Shown one piece after another: positions 24,976-33,116 of a stretch of 64,000 bases of DNA. Both the position numbers and the translations under genes were made by a program. A model generated the notes under the pieces. The model was not told the DNA's origin, ran no database searches, and saw only the letters and a list, made by a program, of their open reading frames with translations. Source of the stretch: Desulfobotulus alkaliphilus (lineage in GTDB: Bacteria; Desulfobacterota; Desulfobacteria; Desulfobacterales; ASO4-4); assembly GCF_007830435.1 (NCBI RefSeq), contig NZ_VLLC01000001.1, forward strand, positions 82,007 to 146,006, in the 5' to 3' direction. Each line of letters opens with the position of its first letter. Position 1 is the stretch's first letter.

Positions 24976-25698
24976 ATGCCCATATTGCAACTCCATCAGC
25001 TTGAAAAAAAATACGGCGACCGGAAAGTGGTGGACGGGGTCTCCCTTCATGTGGAAAGCAGGCAGGTCATCGGTCTTCTCGGCCCCAACGGAGCCGGAAA
25101 AACAACCACATTTTATATGGCCGTTGGCCTGATCCGGCCCGACGGAGGCAGGGTTTTCCTTGACGATAAAAACCTGACGGATTATCCCATGTACATGCGG
25201 GCACGCCATGGCATCGGTTATCTGCCCCAGGAGGCTTCCATCTTCAGAAAACTGTCCGTTCTGGATAACATTCTCATTATCCTTGAGAATCTGGATATGG
25301 GCCGATGGGAACGCAGGCAGAAGGCAGAATCCCTTCTGGATGAGCTGGGCATACGCCATCTGGCCCCCCAGATGGCCACGGTTCTCTCCGGGGGAGAAAG
25401 AAGACGGCTTGAAATTGCAAGGGTTCTGTGTACGGACCCCTCCTTTGTTCTTCTGGATGAACCCTTTGCAGGGGTTGATCCCATGGCCGTCAGTGATATA
25501 CAGAATATTATTACCTATCTGAGCAACCGGGGTATCGGTGTTCTGATTTCTGACCATAACGTACGGGAAACCCTTGGTGTCTGCGATCATGCCTACATCC
25601 TGCACTCAGGCAAGGTGGTGGAGTCAGGATCGCCTGCCGCCATCGCCGCAAGTCCCGTAGCCCGAAAAACCTACTTAGGAGACGGATTCCGGTTATAA
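24976..25698 (+). CDS. lptB: LPS export ABC transporter ATP-binding protein LptB
   Basis: LptB is the ATPase that drives lipopolysaccharide extraction from the inner membrane. The 240-residue protein has Walker A GPNGAGKTTT near residue 38, Q-loop LPQEASIFRKLSV, signature LSGGERRRLEIARVL near 138, Walker B FVLLDEPFAGVDP and the H-loop SDHNVRETL. These are the LptB-specific variants. CAGGAGAT precedes ATG 24976. LptF and LptG are not in the window. Confidence 0.96.
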   Translation: MPILQLHQLEKKYGDRKVVDGVSLHVESRQVIGLLGPNGAGKTTTFYMAVGLIRPDGGRVFLDDKNLTDYPMYMRARHGIGYLPQEASIFRKLSVLDNILIILENLDMGRWERRQKAESLLDELGIRHLAPQMATVLSGGERRRLEIARVLCTDPSFVLLDEPFAGVDPMAVSDIQNIITYLSNRGIGVLISDHNVRETLGVCDHAYILHSGKVVESGSPAAIAASPVARKTYLGDGFRL

Positions 25699-25699
25699 A

Positions 25700-27130
25700 A
25701 TGGCCATAGAACTCCGACAACAACTGAAACTGACCCAGCAGCTTGTCATGACGCCCCAGCTCCAGCAGGCCATCAAGCTGCTTCAGCTTTCCCGCCTTGA
25801 GCTGGTGGACGCCATTCAGCAGGAACTGGAACAGAACCCCGCCCTGGAAGAACGCATGGAGGCTCCGGATGCAGAGACACCGGAAGTCAGTGAAACACCT
25901 GCTTCGGAAGACTCCCTTCAGGAAATTGAAATCAGCGAAAAGGTAAGTGCGGAAACAGACTGGGACAGCTATCTGGATGAATACAGCAGTACGGGCCGGG
26001 TGCATTTTGAATCCGAGGAAAGGGAAGCCCCCCGCTATGAAAACTTCATATCGGGAAAAGAAACCCTGCACGAGCATCTCCTCTGGCAGCTTTCCATGAC
26101 AGGAGCAGACATCCGGACCCAGCAGCTTGCAGGCCTTATCATCGGCAACATCAATACGGATGGCTACCTTGACACCGGTGTTGAGGATATCGTGGGGGTC
26201 AGTGACTGCCCGGAACGCCAGGTGCTGGAAGCCCTGAGGCTGGTCCAGTCCTTTGACCCTCCGGGTGTTGCTGCGAGAAACCTCCAGGAATGCCTGCTGC
26301 TGCAGATCAAACGCCTTGGCATTGCATCGGATGTGGTGGAAAAAATCATATCCCAACATTTAAAGCACCTTGAAAATAAAAACTTCAAGGCCATCGCCAA
26401 AAGCCTGAAACTGTCCATTGAAACCGTTATTGCTGCCGTTTCCCTTATCCGGTCCTTAGAACCCAAACCCGGCAGGGAATACCACCATGAAGCCCCCGTT
26501 TATATCACCCCGGATATTTATGTCTACAAACATGGCAACGACTTTCTCATCAGCCTGAATGATGATGGCTTGCCAAGGCTGCACATTAACCCCTATTATA
26601 AAAAAGCCATGAGAACAGGGGAAAAGGTTTCAGGAGAAACCAAAGAATATCTTCAGGAAAAAATGCGTTCCGCCTCCTGGCTGATCAAAAGCATACAGCA
26701 GCGGCAAAAAACCATTTACAATGTGATGGAAAGCATTGTCCGTTTCCAGAGGGATTTTTTTGAAAAGGGCATTGCCCACCTCAAACCCATGGTTCTCAGG
26801 GATGTGGCCCAGGACATACAGATGCACGAATCCACCATCAGCCGGGTCACGACCAATAAATATGCCTATACGCCCCAGGGTCTTTTTGAACTCAAATATT
26901 TTTTCAACAGCTCCATCAGCCGGGTGGAAGGCGAGGCCATGGCATCGGCCAGTGTCCTTGATAAAATCAAACAGCTTGTGGAAAGCGAAGACCCGCAAAA
27001 ACCTTACAGTGACCTTAAGCTTGCCGAAATCCTTGAAAAGGAACACAATATAAACATCGCCAGAAGAACCATTGCCAAATACAGGGAAATACTAAAGATT
27101 CTTCCGTCAAGCAAACGCAGGCAGTATTGA
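25700..27130 (+). CDS. rpoN: RNA polymerase sigma-54 factor
   Basis: The 476-residue sigma-54 has the glutamine-rich activator-interaction region I (QQLKLTQQLVMTPQLQQAI), an acidic linker, the core-binding region (SFDPPGVAARNLQECLLLQI), the HTH region (VAQDIQMHESTISRVTTNKY) and the RpoN box ARRTIAKYRE near residue 455. The start lies one base after the lptB stop codon, so expression is coupled. It serves activators such as the response regulator at 14774. The conserved rpoN-hpf neighbourhood is interrupted here by a palindromic mobile element right after the stop. Confidence 0.97.
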   Translation: MAIELRQQLKLTQQLVMTPQLQQAIKLLQLSRLELVDAIQQELEQNPALEERMEAPDAETPEVSETPASEDSLQEIEISEKVSAETDWDSYLDEYSSTGRVHFESEEREAPRYENFISGKETLHEHLLWQLSMTGADIRTQQLAGLIIGNINTDGYLDTGVEDIVGVSDCPERQVLEALRLVQSFDPPGVAARNLQECLLLQIKRLGIASDVVEKIISQHLKHLENKNFKAIAKSLKLSIETVIAAVSLIRSLEPKPGREYHHEAPVYITPDIYVYKHGNDFLISLNDDGLPRLHINPYYKKAMRTGEKVSGETKEYLQEKMRSASWLIKSIQQRQKTIYNVMESIVRFQRDFFEKGIAHLKPMVLRDVAQDIQMHESTISRVTTNKYAYTPQGLFELKYFFNSSISRVEGEAMASASVLDKIKQLVESEDPQKPYSDLKLAEILEKEHNINIARRTIAKYREILKILPSSKRRQY

Positions 27131-27157
27131 CGGCATAAGAGACCGCAGACTTTTACT

Positions 27158-27524
27158 TTCAGTCCGTAACTATTTAGCATCGTTTTCCAAGTACCATACC
27201 TGCAAGACAGATGCACAGGCCCCAGGCAGGCTATTTGCCCGTGACGCAATCTTATTCGGGAGCTTCTTGTCCTGTGCGGAAGCGGCAAAAACTCACCGCC
27301 ACAGGCAGGATGCGCTTTTTTATTACCATAGCAAGCCTTGGTACGCTGCCTTTGTGGCGGCTCAGACAGTTTGCCGCTTCTTTCGCACAGGCCTGCGAAG
27401 CTCTGATCCGAAACGATTGCAATGTCACTTGCAAATAGCCACGGAGCCTTGCAACAGTACGAAGCTGCTGCAATTACAGCATTGGCAGTTCAGAATAAAC
27501 TGTGCTGAATAATTACTTCAGTCC
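27158..27524 (+). mobile_element. Palindromic MITE-like element, copy 4, with 8-bp target duplications
   Basis: The element spans 27166-27516 (351 bp). Ends are GTAACTATTTAGCATC and TGTGCTGAATAATTAC. Perfect 8-bp direct repeats TTCAGTCC at 27158-27165 and 27517-27524 flank it, showing insertion by transposition. The interior folds on itself: GGCTATTTGC...GTGAC occurs in both arms in opposite sense, and the central part (GTGACGCAATC to GATTGCAATGTCAC) is a further long hairpin. It sits between rpoN and hpf, whose close linkage is conserved in many genomes. It has no coding capacity. Confidence 0.92.
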
Positions 27525-27577
27525 TTATTATGAAAGCCCATCTGCTTTCACCAACATCCCATGCAGGAGGAACACCC

Positions 27578-28147
27578 ATGAAGACATCCGTAACCTTCAA
27601 GAACATCGAACCCTCCGAAGCACTGAAAGATTACGCCACCAGCAAGCTCTCCAGACTGGACAAGCATTTTGACGGTCCCGCCGAAGCCCAGGTGGTTCTG
27701 TCTGTGGAAAAAATACGCCACATTGTGGATGTGCGCATTACCTGTGACCGTCTGAATCTTCAGGCCACGGAAGAAACGGAAAACATGTATGCAGCCCTGG
27801 ATCTGGTGGTGGACAAACTGAAAAACCAGATCCGCAGAACCAAAGAAAAAACCCGTGAAAAACGTCCCGTTTCCAAGGGCGGCATCAAAGGTGCTGAAGC
27901 AGCCATGGCTGTTGCAGAAAGCATCCGGGAGGCGGATGAGGATGCTTTACATCCGGAAACAGCCAAAGATACCGGTTTTGTCATTGAATCCATGCCCTTC
28001 AAACCCATGGATGCCGAAGAGGCCGCCATGCAGCTTAAGATATCCGACAGGGATTTTATCGTTTACACCGATGCGCGCACAGAGCAGGTCAATGTTGTTT
28101 ACAGAAGAAAAGACGGAGATCTGGGACTGATTCAGCCCATGGCCTGA
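27578..28147 (+). CDS. hpf: Ribosome hibernation-promoting factor, long form
   Basis: Long HPF dimerises 70S ribosomes during starvation. The 189-residue protein has the S30AE domain (residues 1-105, TFKNIEPSEALKDYATSKLSRLDKHF) and the C-terminal dimerisation domain (about 130-185, FKPMDAEEAAMQLKISDRDF then VVYRRKDGDLGLIQP). CAGGAGG lies seven to eight bases before ATG 27578. It normally follows rpoN directly; here a 351-bp insertion lies between, so its expression may depend on read-through or on sequences in the element. Confidence 0.95.
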   Translation: MKTSVTFKNIEPSEALKDYATSKLSRLDKHFDGPAEAQVVLSVEKIRHIVDVRITCDRLNLQATEETENMYAALDLVVDKLKNQIRRTKEKTREKRPVSKGGIKGAEAAMAVAESIREADEDALHPETAKDTGFVIESMPFKPMDAEEAAMQLKISDRDFIVYTDARTEQVNVVYRRKDGDLGLIQPMA

Positions 28148-28155
28148 TGAAGACC

Positions 28156-28196
28156 AAAAGGCCTGCCCTAAGCGACAAAAGGACAGGCCTTTTGCC
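28156..28196 (+). terminator. Intrinsic terminator after hpf
   Basis: AAAAGGCCTGCCC at 28156-28168 pairs with GGACAGGCCTTTT at 28181-28193 with one mismatch and a 12-base loop, ending in TTTT. It separates hpf from ptsN, so the two may have different transcript levels. Confidence 0.75.
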
Positions 28197-28237
28197 CGTA
28201 TCTACTCAGGTCTGCCGTATGATCAAAAGGTAAAACA

Positions 28238-28696
28238 ATGAAACTTCTGGATATTCTGACAAGAGACACCATCCTCACCGACCTGCAGGCCAAAGACAAG
28301 CCTGCTGTTTTAGAGGAGCTGCTTGCCCCCCTCAGCCAGACTTCCGCACCGTCAAAGGAAGCGCTTATGCAGGTACTGATGGAAAGGGAAAGGCTTGGAA
28401 GTACGGGCATTGGCGATGGCATTGCCATTCCCCACGGCAAGCTGGACAATCTTGAAGATATCTTTCTGATCTTTGGGAAAAGCCGCAGGGGCGTTTCCTT
28501 TGACGCCATGGACAACCGGCCGGTCCACCTTTTTTTTGTCATTCTGACACCGGCTGCCGAAACGGGCCTTCATCTGAAAATTCTGGCAAGAATATCCAGA
28601 CTCCTGCGGGAACCCTCCGTAAAAAACAGACTCCGTCAGGCTTCAAGTCCAGAAATGGTTTTAGAAGCCATTGCCCCCATGGACGAAGATTTTTAA
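28238..28696 (+). CDS. ptsN: PTS nitrogen-type IIA protein
   Basis: EIIA-Ntr is a phosphocarrier that regulates nitrogen, potassium and envelope functions rather than sugar uptake. The 152-residue protein has the phosphohistidine motif GIAIPHGKL near residue 66 within the GSTGIGDGIAIPHGKL context, and the closing LARISRLLREPSVKNRLRQA. Length and motif match PtsN. It follows rpoN-hpf and precedes rapZ, the standard deltaproteobacterial and gammaproteobacterial order. The EI and HPr proteins that would phosphorylate it are not in the window. Confidence 0.94.
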   Translation: MKLLDILTRDTILTDLQAKDKPAVLEELLAPLSQTSAPSKEALMQVLMERERLGSTGIGDGIAIPHGKLDNLEDIFLIFGKSRRGVSFDAMDNRPVHLFFVILTPAAETGLHLKILARISRLLREPSVKNRLRQASSPEMVLEAIAPMDEDF

Positions 28697-28770
28697 TTTT
28701 TTTTAACGGTGAGGCAGGATACAGCCATATCATCTGCCCCATCATAACCTGACATATAAAGTGGATCTCC

Positions 28771-29655
28771 ATGGACGCCAACGGAAAAATCATTGTTGTA
28801 ACGGGGCTTTCCGGCTCCGGAAAAAGCACGGCTGCCGCAGCCCTGGAAGATGCGGGTTTTTACTGTGTGGACAATCTTCCCGTAGCCCTTCTTCCCAAAT
28901 TCCTGGAGCTCCGCATCCACAGTGACACGGCAGATTTCAACGGCCTTGCCTTTATCATGGATATCCGGGAAAAGGGCTTTATTGAAAATCACGCAAGGAT
29001 TTTTGAAGAGGTGCGGCAACTGGGCTGGAGTTTTCAGTTGATTTTTCTGGATGCGAGGGAAGATGTACTGCTCGACCGTTTCAGCCAGACCCGCCGTCAG
29101 CATCCTTTGTCCCAGACCACCTCCCTTATGGACAGTATACGGGAAGAAATCAGGCGCATGGGCCCCCTGAAGGAAAGTGCCGACCAGGTCATCGATACAT
29201 CGGAAACCACGGTCCACGCCCTCAAAGCCCTTATCATGGGCATTGCCCAGCACTGTATTTCCACGGACACACTCCGGGTGGATCTTTTAAGTTTCGGTTT
29301 CAAATATGGTTTGCCCCGGAATATGGATCTTCTCATGGATGTCCGTTTTCTGGCAAATCCCTATTTCAATCCGGATTTACGGGATCTTACGGGAGAAGAT
29401 CCTGCCATTCAGCACTTCATCCTCTCCCAGGAAGAAACCCGGATCTTTTTACAAAAGTACCTCGACCTCCTTGACTATTTGATCCCATTGTATAAAAGAG
29501 AGGGCAAAGCCTACCTCACCCTGGGGATTGGCTGCACCGGCGGCCGCCACAGATCCGTGGCCATTGCCCGCCGTATCTTTGAGTACCTGCAGGGACGGGT
29601 CGGCCAGATTGGCATCAGCCACAGAGACATCCTCCGCCAATCCGCCTCCACCTGA
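28771..29655 (+). CDS. rapZ: RNase adapter protein RapZ
   Basis: RapZ is a P-loop protein that in enterics guides RNase E to the glmZ small RNA, controlling GlmS; outside enterics its target is less clear. The 294-residue protein has Walker A TGLSGSGKS near residue 9, YCVDNLPVALLP, the Walker B region LIFLDAREDVLLDRF, and the C-terminal domain with SFGFKYGLPRNMDLLMDVRFL and GCTGGRHRSVAIA. The window also holds a GlmS-like gene at 498, but no link is shown. It lies in the ptsN operon. Confidence 0.96.
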   Translation: MDANGKIIVVTGLSGSGKSTAAAALEDAGFYCVDNLPVALLPKFLELRIHSDTADFNGLAFIMDIREKGFIENHARIFEEVRQLGWSFQLIFLDAREDVLLDRFSQTRRQHPLSQTTSLMDSIREEIRRMGPLKESADQVIDTSETTVHALKALIMGIAQHCISTDTLRVDLLSFGFKYGLPRNMDLLMDVRFLANPYFNPDLRDLTGEDPAIQHFILSQEETRIFLQKYLDLLDYLIPLYKREGKAYLTLGIGCTGGRHRSVAIARRIFEYLQGRVGQIGISHRDILRQSAST

Positions 29656-29686
29656 TAGAAACCCTTAACCGGGGAAATAAATATCC

Positions 29687-30112
29687 ATGATAGGAATTAC
29701 CGTAGTCACCCACTGCCAGCTCGGTCAGGCCCTGATTGAAGCTGCCGAATTCATTCTGGGAGAAAAGTCCCAGAATGTTGCCGCCGTATCTGTCAACATT
29801 AAAGAAAATGCCGATACAATACGAAAAACCATCGCTGAAACCTTAAAAAAAATGGATCAGGGAGAAGGGCTTCTCATTCTCACGGACATGTTCGGCGGCA
29901 GCCCTTCCAACCTCAGCTATTCCTTTCTGGAAGAAGGCAGAATAGAGGTCATCAGCGGTGTCAACCTCCCCCTTCTGATCCGTGCCATCAGCTTAAGAAA
30001 ACGCGTACCCATCCATGAAATCGGCACCCAGCTGGAAGCCCACGGAAAACGCAGCATCACCCTGGCCAGCGGTGTACTTAAAGGAATGCCCCGCAGTGCA
30101 CAGAAGGGATAG
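29687..30112 (+). CDS. PTS mannose-family IIA component
   Basis: The 141-residue protein has the IIA-Man fold signature: VVTHCQLGQALIEAA with the phosphohistidine at residue 9, LTDMFGGSPSNLS near 67 and ISGVNLPLLIRA near 88. IIB, IIC and IID subunits are not in the window, so it is an orphan regulator, as is usual next to rapZ in Desulfobacterota. It probably receives phosphate from the nitrogen-type PTS. The next gene starts 17 bases before its stop. Confidence 0.9.
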   Translation: MIGITVVTHCQLGQALIEAAEFILGEKSQNVAAVSVNIKENADTIRKTIAETLKKMDQGEGLLILTDMFGGSPSNLSYSFLEEGRIEVISGVNLPLLIRAISLRKRVPIHEIGTQLEAHGKRSITLASGVLKGMPRSAQKG

Positions 30113-30545
30113 GATTCATATCCGCTCCATGGGCGACAGCGACCTTCTCTCCGTCGCAGATCTTGAAAAAGATATTTTTCCGCATCCATGGAAAAATCAG
30201 GATTTCATGTCGGAAATCCGCATTCCCAACGGGTTTTCATGTATTGCCGAAAACAACAGCAAACTGATGGGTTATCTCTGCGCCAGACAGATGGCTGACG
30301 GTATGGAAATACTTAAAATCGCAAGCCATCCCAAATACAGAAAGCAGGGAGTGGCCACCCTTCTCATGGAAGAAGCATCCAGAAAGGCTGCAGCCTCCCC
30401 GTGGCCTGTACTTTTTCTTGAAGTTGCCTGCAACAATACAGAAGCCCTGAACTTCTACCGGAGTCAGGGTTTTATTCCCAACGGCATCCGCAAGGGATAT
30501 TACCCCGATGGTACGGATGCCATGAATATGATGAAACATCTTTAA
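30096..30545 (+). CDS. rimI: Ribosomal-protein S18-alanine N-acetyltransferase-like GNAT
   Basis: The GNAT enzyme of about 149 residues has the RimI layout: IHIRSMGDSDLLSVADLEKD at the start, FPHPW, the acetyl-CoA motif A ASHPKYRKQGVATLLMEE near residue 75 and the late FYRSQGFIPNGIRKGYY motif. RimI acetylates the N terminus of ribosomal protein S18. I chose GTG 30096, with AAAGGAA nine bases upstream, because it keeps the first beta strand; ATG 30129 is the alternative. It overlaps the IIA-Man gene. RimI and other protein acetyltransferases are hard to separate by sequence alone. Confidence 0.82.
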   Translation: MHRRDRIHIRSMGDSDLLSVADLEKDIFPHPWKNQDFMSEIRIPNGFSCIAENNSKLMGYLCARQMADGMEILKIASHPKYRKQGVATLLMEEASRKAAASPWPVLFLEVACNNTEALNFYRSQGFIPNGIRKGYYPDGTDAMNMMKHL

Positions 30546-30568
30546 ATACTACCATTCAAGGAGCAATC

Positions 30569-31576
30569 ATGCCTGTAAAAGTCGCCATTAATGGCCTGGG
30601 CCGTATCGGCCGCGTGGTCTTCCGCTGTGCCATGCAGCACCCGGATGTGGAAATCGTTGCCATCAATGACCTCACCACACCGGAAACCATGGCCCACCTT
30701 CTGAGCTATGATTCTGTCCATGGCAGACTTGACGCCCATATTGAGGCAAGGGAAGATGCCATTATTGTCAATGGCCGCAGCATTCCCTTTTTTGCTGCAA
30801 AGGATCCTGCGGAGCTGCCCTGGAAAGATCTTAAAATAGACATTATTGCTGAATGCACGGGCGTTTTCCGGGACAGGGAAAAGGCCGCAGCCCACCTCAG
30901 GGCCGGTGCCAGCCGTGTCATCATTTCTGCACCGGGACAAAACCCCGATGCCACCTTTGTCATGGGCGTCAATGAAAGCACCTTTGATCCCGAAAAGCAC
31001 TTCATCGTTTCCAATGCCTCCTGCACCACCAACTGCCTTGCTCCCGTTGCCAAGGTACTCATGGACAGTTTCGGCATCCGTCAGGGCCTTATGACCACCA
31101 TTCACTCCTACACCGGTGATCAGCGCATACTGGATTTCCCCCACAAGGATCTTCGGAGGGCAAGGGCGGCAGGACTCTCCATGGTTCCCACCACCACGGG
31201 TGCTGCCAAGGCGGTGGGACTGGTCCTTCCCCAGCTGCAGGGCAGGCTCAACGGCCTCTCCATCCGTGTGCCGACCCCCAATGTTTCCATGATTGATCTG
31301 GTGGTGAATACGGAGCGCAGGGGGCTTCGTAAGGAAGATGTAAATGCCGCCCTGAAAGCAGCCAGTGAAGGCCCCTTAAAAGGCATCCTCGGCTTTGAAG
31401 AAAAGCCTCTGGTTTCCATGGACTTCAATGGCTGCCCCCTGTCTTCCGTAGTGGATGCCCCCACCACGGAAACCATGGGAGAAGACATGGTGAAGGTTCT
31501 GGCCTGGTATGACAATGAAACAGGTTATTCCCAGCGCATGGTGGATCTGGCGGCTTTCATGGGAAAAAATTCATAA
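30569..31576 (+). CDS. gap: Glyceraldehyde-3-phosphate dehydrogenase, type I
   Basis: The glycolytic/gluconeogenic enzyme oxidises glyceraldehyde 3-phosphate with phosphate and NAD. The 335-residue protein has the Rossmann start VAINGLGRIGRVVFR, the catalytic SNASCTTNCLAP near residue 149 and the C-terminal WYDNETGYSQRMVDL. CAAGGAGCA precedes ATG 30569. It is followed by tpiA, giving a triose-phosphate pair. Nothing in the sequence deviates from the family. Confidence 0.97.
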   Translation: MPVKVAINGLGRIGRVVFRCAMQHPDVEIVAINDLTTPETMAHLLSYDSVHGRLDAHIEAREDAIIVNGRSIPFFAAKDPAELPWKDLKIDIIAECTGVFRDREKAAAHLRAGASRVIISAPGQNPDATFVMGVNESTFDPEKHFIVSNASCTTNCLAPVAKVLMDSFGIRQGLMTTIHSYTGDQRILDFPHKDLRRARAAGLSMVPTTTGAAKAVGLVLPQLQGRLNGLSIRVPTPNVSMIDLVVNTERRGLRKEDVNAALKAASEGPLKGILGFEEKPLVSMDFNGCPLSSVVDAPTTETMGEDMVKVLAWYDNETGYSQRMVDLAAFMGKNS

Positions 31577-31601
31577 ATCTGCTTTTAGGAAAGGCAAGGC
31601 A

Positions 31602-32381
31602 ATGGACCGGAAACAACTCATTGTGGCCAACTGGAAAATGCACAAAACACCGGCAGAAGCTGCTGAAGATGCGGCAGCCATCGCCACGGCACTGGGCAGA
31701 CTCCCGGATCATTCCAGTGTGGCGCTGGCACCACCCTTTCCTGCCCTTGTTCCCGTAAGGGAAAGACTGGCCCAGACCCAACTGCTTCTGGCTGCACAGA
31801 ACGTTCACAGCGAAGCCCAGGGAGCCTTTACGGGCGAAGTCTCAGCCCCCATGCTTAAGGCCTGTGGCTGCGACCTTATCATCGTTGGCCATTCCGAAAG
31901 AAGGGCCATGGCAAATGAAAGCGATGCCATGGTACAGGCTAAAATGAAGGCTGCATTCCAGCATGAAATGGGGGTCATTCTCTGCATAGGAGAAAGTGAC
32001 TCCCAGAGAAATGAGGGGCAGACATTCAAAGTGCTTGACAAACAGGTACGGGAAGCGGTAAAAGGCCTCTCCGTAACGGGCGTTAATTCTCTGGTCCTTG
32101 CCTATGAGCCCATATGGGCCATCGGAACCGGAAAAACGGCCAGTGTGGATCAGGTTCAGGAGGTCCATGCTTTTTTACGGGAAACTTTGGCAGACTGTTT
32201 TCAAACAGGCCTTGAAAAAGACCTTGCCAAGCAGACGGAGATTCTGTATGGTGGCAGCGTTAAACCATCCAATATCAAGGACTTAATGTCCATGAAAGAC
32301 GTAGATGGTGCCCTTGTGGGCGGCGCGAGCCTGAATCCTGAAACCTTCGTATCCCTGATCAGAAACGGATTTGATTTATGA
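31602..32381 (+). CDS. tpiA: Triose-phosphate isomerase
   Basis: TpiA interconverts dihydroxyacetone phosphate and glyceraldehyde 3-phosphate. The 259-residue protein has the N-terminal VANWKMHKT with catalytic Lys, GHSERRAM with catalytic His, AYEPIWAIGTGKTAS with catalytic Glu and flexible loop, and LYGGSVKPSN. ATG 31602 follows AAGGCAAGG. Its stop overlaps the secG start (ATGA), an order (gap-tpiA-secG) common in bacteria. Confidence 0.97.
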   Translation: MDRKQLIVANWKMHKTPAEAAEDAAAIATALGRLPDHSSVALAPPFPALVPVRERLAQTQLLLAAQNVHSEAQGAFTGEVSAPMLKACGCDLIIVGHSERRAMANESDAMVQAKMKAAFQHEMGVILCIGESDSQRNEGQTFKVLDKQVREAVKGLSVTGVNSLVLAYEPIWAIGTGKTASVDQVQEVHAFLRETLADCFQTGLEKDLAKQTEILYGGSVKPSNIKDLMSMKDVDGALVGGASLNPETFVSLIRNGFDL

Positions 32382-32677
32382 CCACACTGCTTGTTACGCT
32401 TCATATTATTATATGCCTCAGCCTGATAGTTGTTGTCCTGTTACAAGCCGGTAAGGGTGCAGAAATGGGCGCAGCTTTTGGAAGCGGATCCAGCCAGGCA
32501 CTTTTAGGGCCTTCCGGCGGTCAGAGCATGATGGGAAAAGTCACAACGGGTATAGCAATCATGTTCATGCTGACCTCCTTGAGTCTGGCTTATATGTCCG
32601 GCAACAAACAGGAAAGTTCGGTAATGCCGGCTACGACAGTAAGCCAGCCTGCAGCACAGGAAACTCCTGCAGAATAA
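32378..32677 (+). CDS. secG: Preprotein translocase subunit SecG
   Basis: SecG is the small non-essential part of the SecYEG channel. The 99-residue protein has two membrane segments (about 3-22 and 51-70) around the signature LLQAGKGAEMGAAFGSGSSQALLGPSG. The C-terminal tail is short and rich in Ala, Pro and Gln. Its start overlaps the tpiA stop. The tRNA cluster begins 13 bases downstream with no clear terminator, so the tRNAs may be read from the same transcript. Confidence 0.93.
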   Translation: MTTLLVTLHIIICLSLIVVVLLQAGKGAEMGAAFGSGSSQALLGPSGGQSMMGKVTTGIAIMFMLTSLSLAYMSGNKQESSVMPATTVSQPAAQETPAE

Positions 32678-32690
32678 AGCTTAAAAATAT

Positions 32691-32775
32691 GCCGAAGTGG
32701 TGGAATAGGTAGACACGCTGTGTTGAGGGCGCAGTGGGGAGACCCGTGCCGGTTCAAGTCCGGCCTTCGGTACCA
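32691..32775 (+). tRNA. tRNA-Leu (GAG)
   Basis: The 85-base class II tRNA has acceptor GCCGAAG pairing with CTTCGGT (one G-U), anticodon stem CTGTG/CGCAG with loop TTGAGGG (anticodon GAG), a long variable arm and TTCAAGT T-loop. The CCA end is encoded. It is the intact member of a near-identical pair; the other lies at 33024. Confidence 0.95.
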
Positions 32776-32843
32776 TTTTTTTACCTTGCCATACCAGCAA
32801 CCCATGGAACAGCCGGGTTATAAAGCGTAATAATCATGAATCC

Positions 32844-32928
32844 GGTGGGGTTCCCGAGTGGTCAAAGGGAACAGACTGTAAATCTGTCGGCCAAGCCTTC
32901 GGAGGTTCAAATCCTCCCCCCACCACCA
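32844..32928 (+). tRNA. tRNA-Tyr (GTA)
   Basis: This class II tRNA has acceptor GGTGGGG pairing with CCCCACC, anticodon GTA in the loop CTGTAAA, a variable arm and GTTCAAATC in the T-arm. CCA is encoded. The position in the Leu-Tyr-Glu cluster supports the call. Confidence 0.95.
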
Positions 32929-32933
32929 CATGC

Positions 32934-33011
32934 GTCCCCATCGTCTAGCCCGGTCCAGGACACCGGCCTTTCACGCCGGCGACAGGGGTTCGAATCCCCT
33001 TGGGGACGCCA
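32934..33011 (+). tRNA. tRNA-Glu (TTC)
   Basis: The 78-base tRNA starts GTCCCCATCGTCTAG and ends GGGGACGCCA, nearly the same as E. coli tRNA-Glu. The anticodon TTC sits in the loop CTTTCAC between stems CCGGC and GCCGG. CCA is encoded. It begins only five bases after tRNA-Tyr. Confidence 0.95.
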
Positions 33012-33023
33012 TTAAAAATTTAA

Positions 33024-33108
33024 GCCGAAGTGGTGGAATAGGTAGACACGCTGTGTTGAGGGCGCAGTGGGGAGACCCGTGCCGGTTCAAGTCCGGCATT
33101 CCGCAACA
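33024..33108 (+). tRNA. Second tRNA-Leu (GAG) copy with damaged acceptor end (probable pseudo-tRNA)
   Basis: The first 74 bases are identical to the tRNA at 32691. The last 11 differ at four positions (ATTCCGCAACA against CTTCGGTACCA). The 5' GCCGAAG then mispairs at acceptor positions 3 and 7, and the encoded end is ACA rather than CCA. The 3' end resembles a GCGGAAG/CTTCCGC-type leucine tRNA, so it looks like a hybrid, perhaps by gene conversion. It is probably poorly functional or inactive. Confidence 0.75.
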
Positions 33109-33116
33109 TTTTTTTC

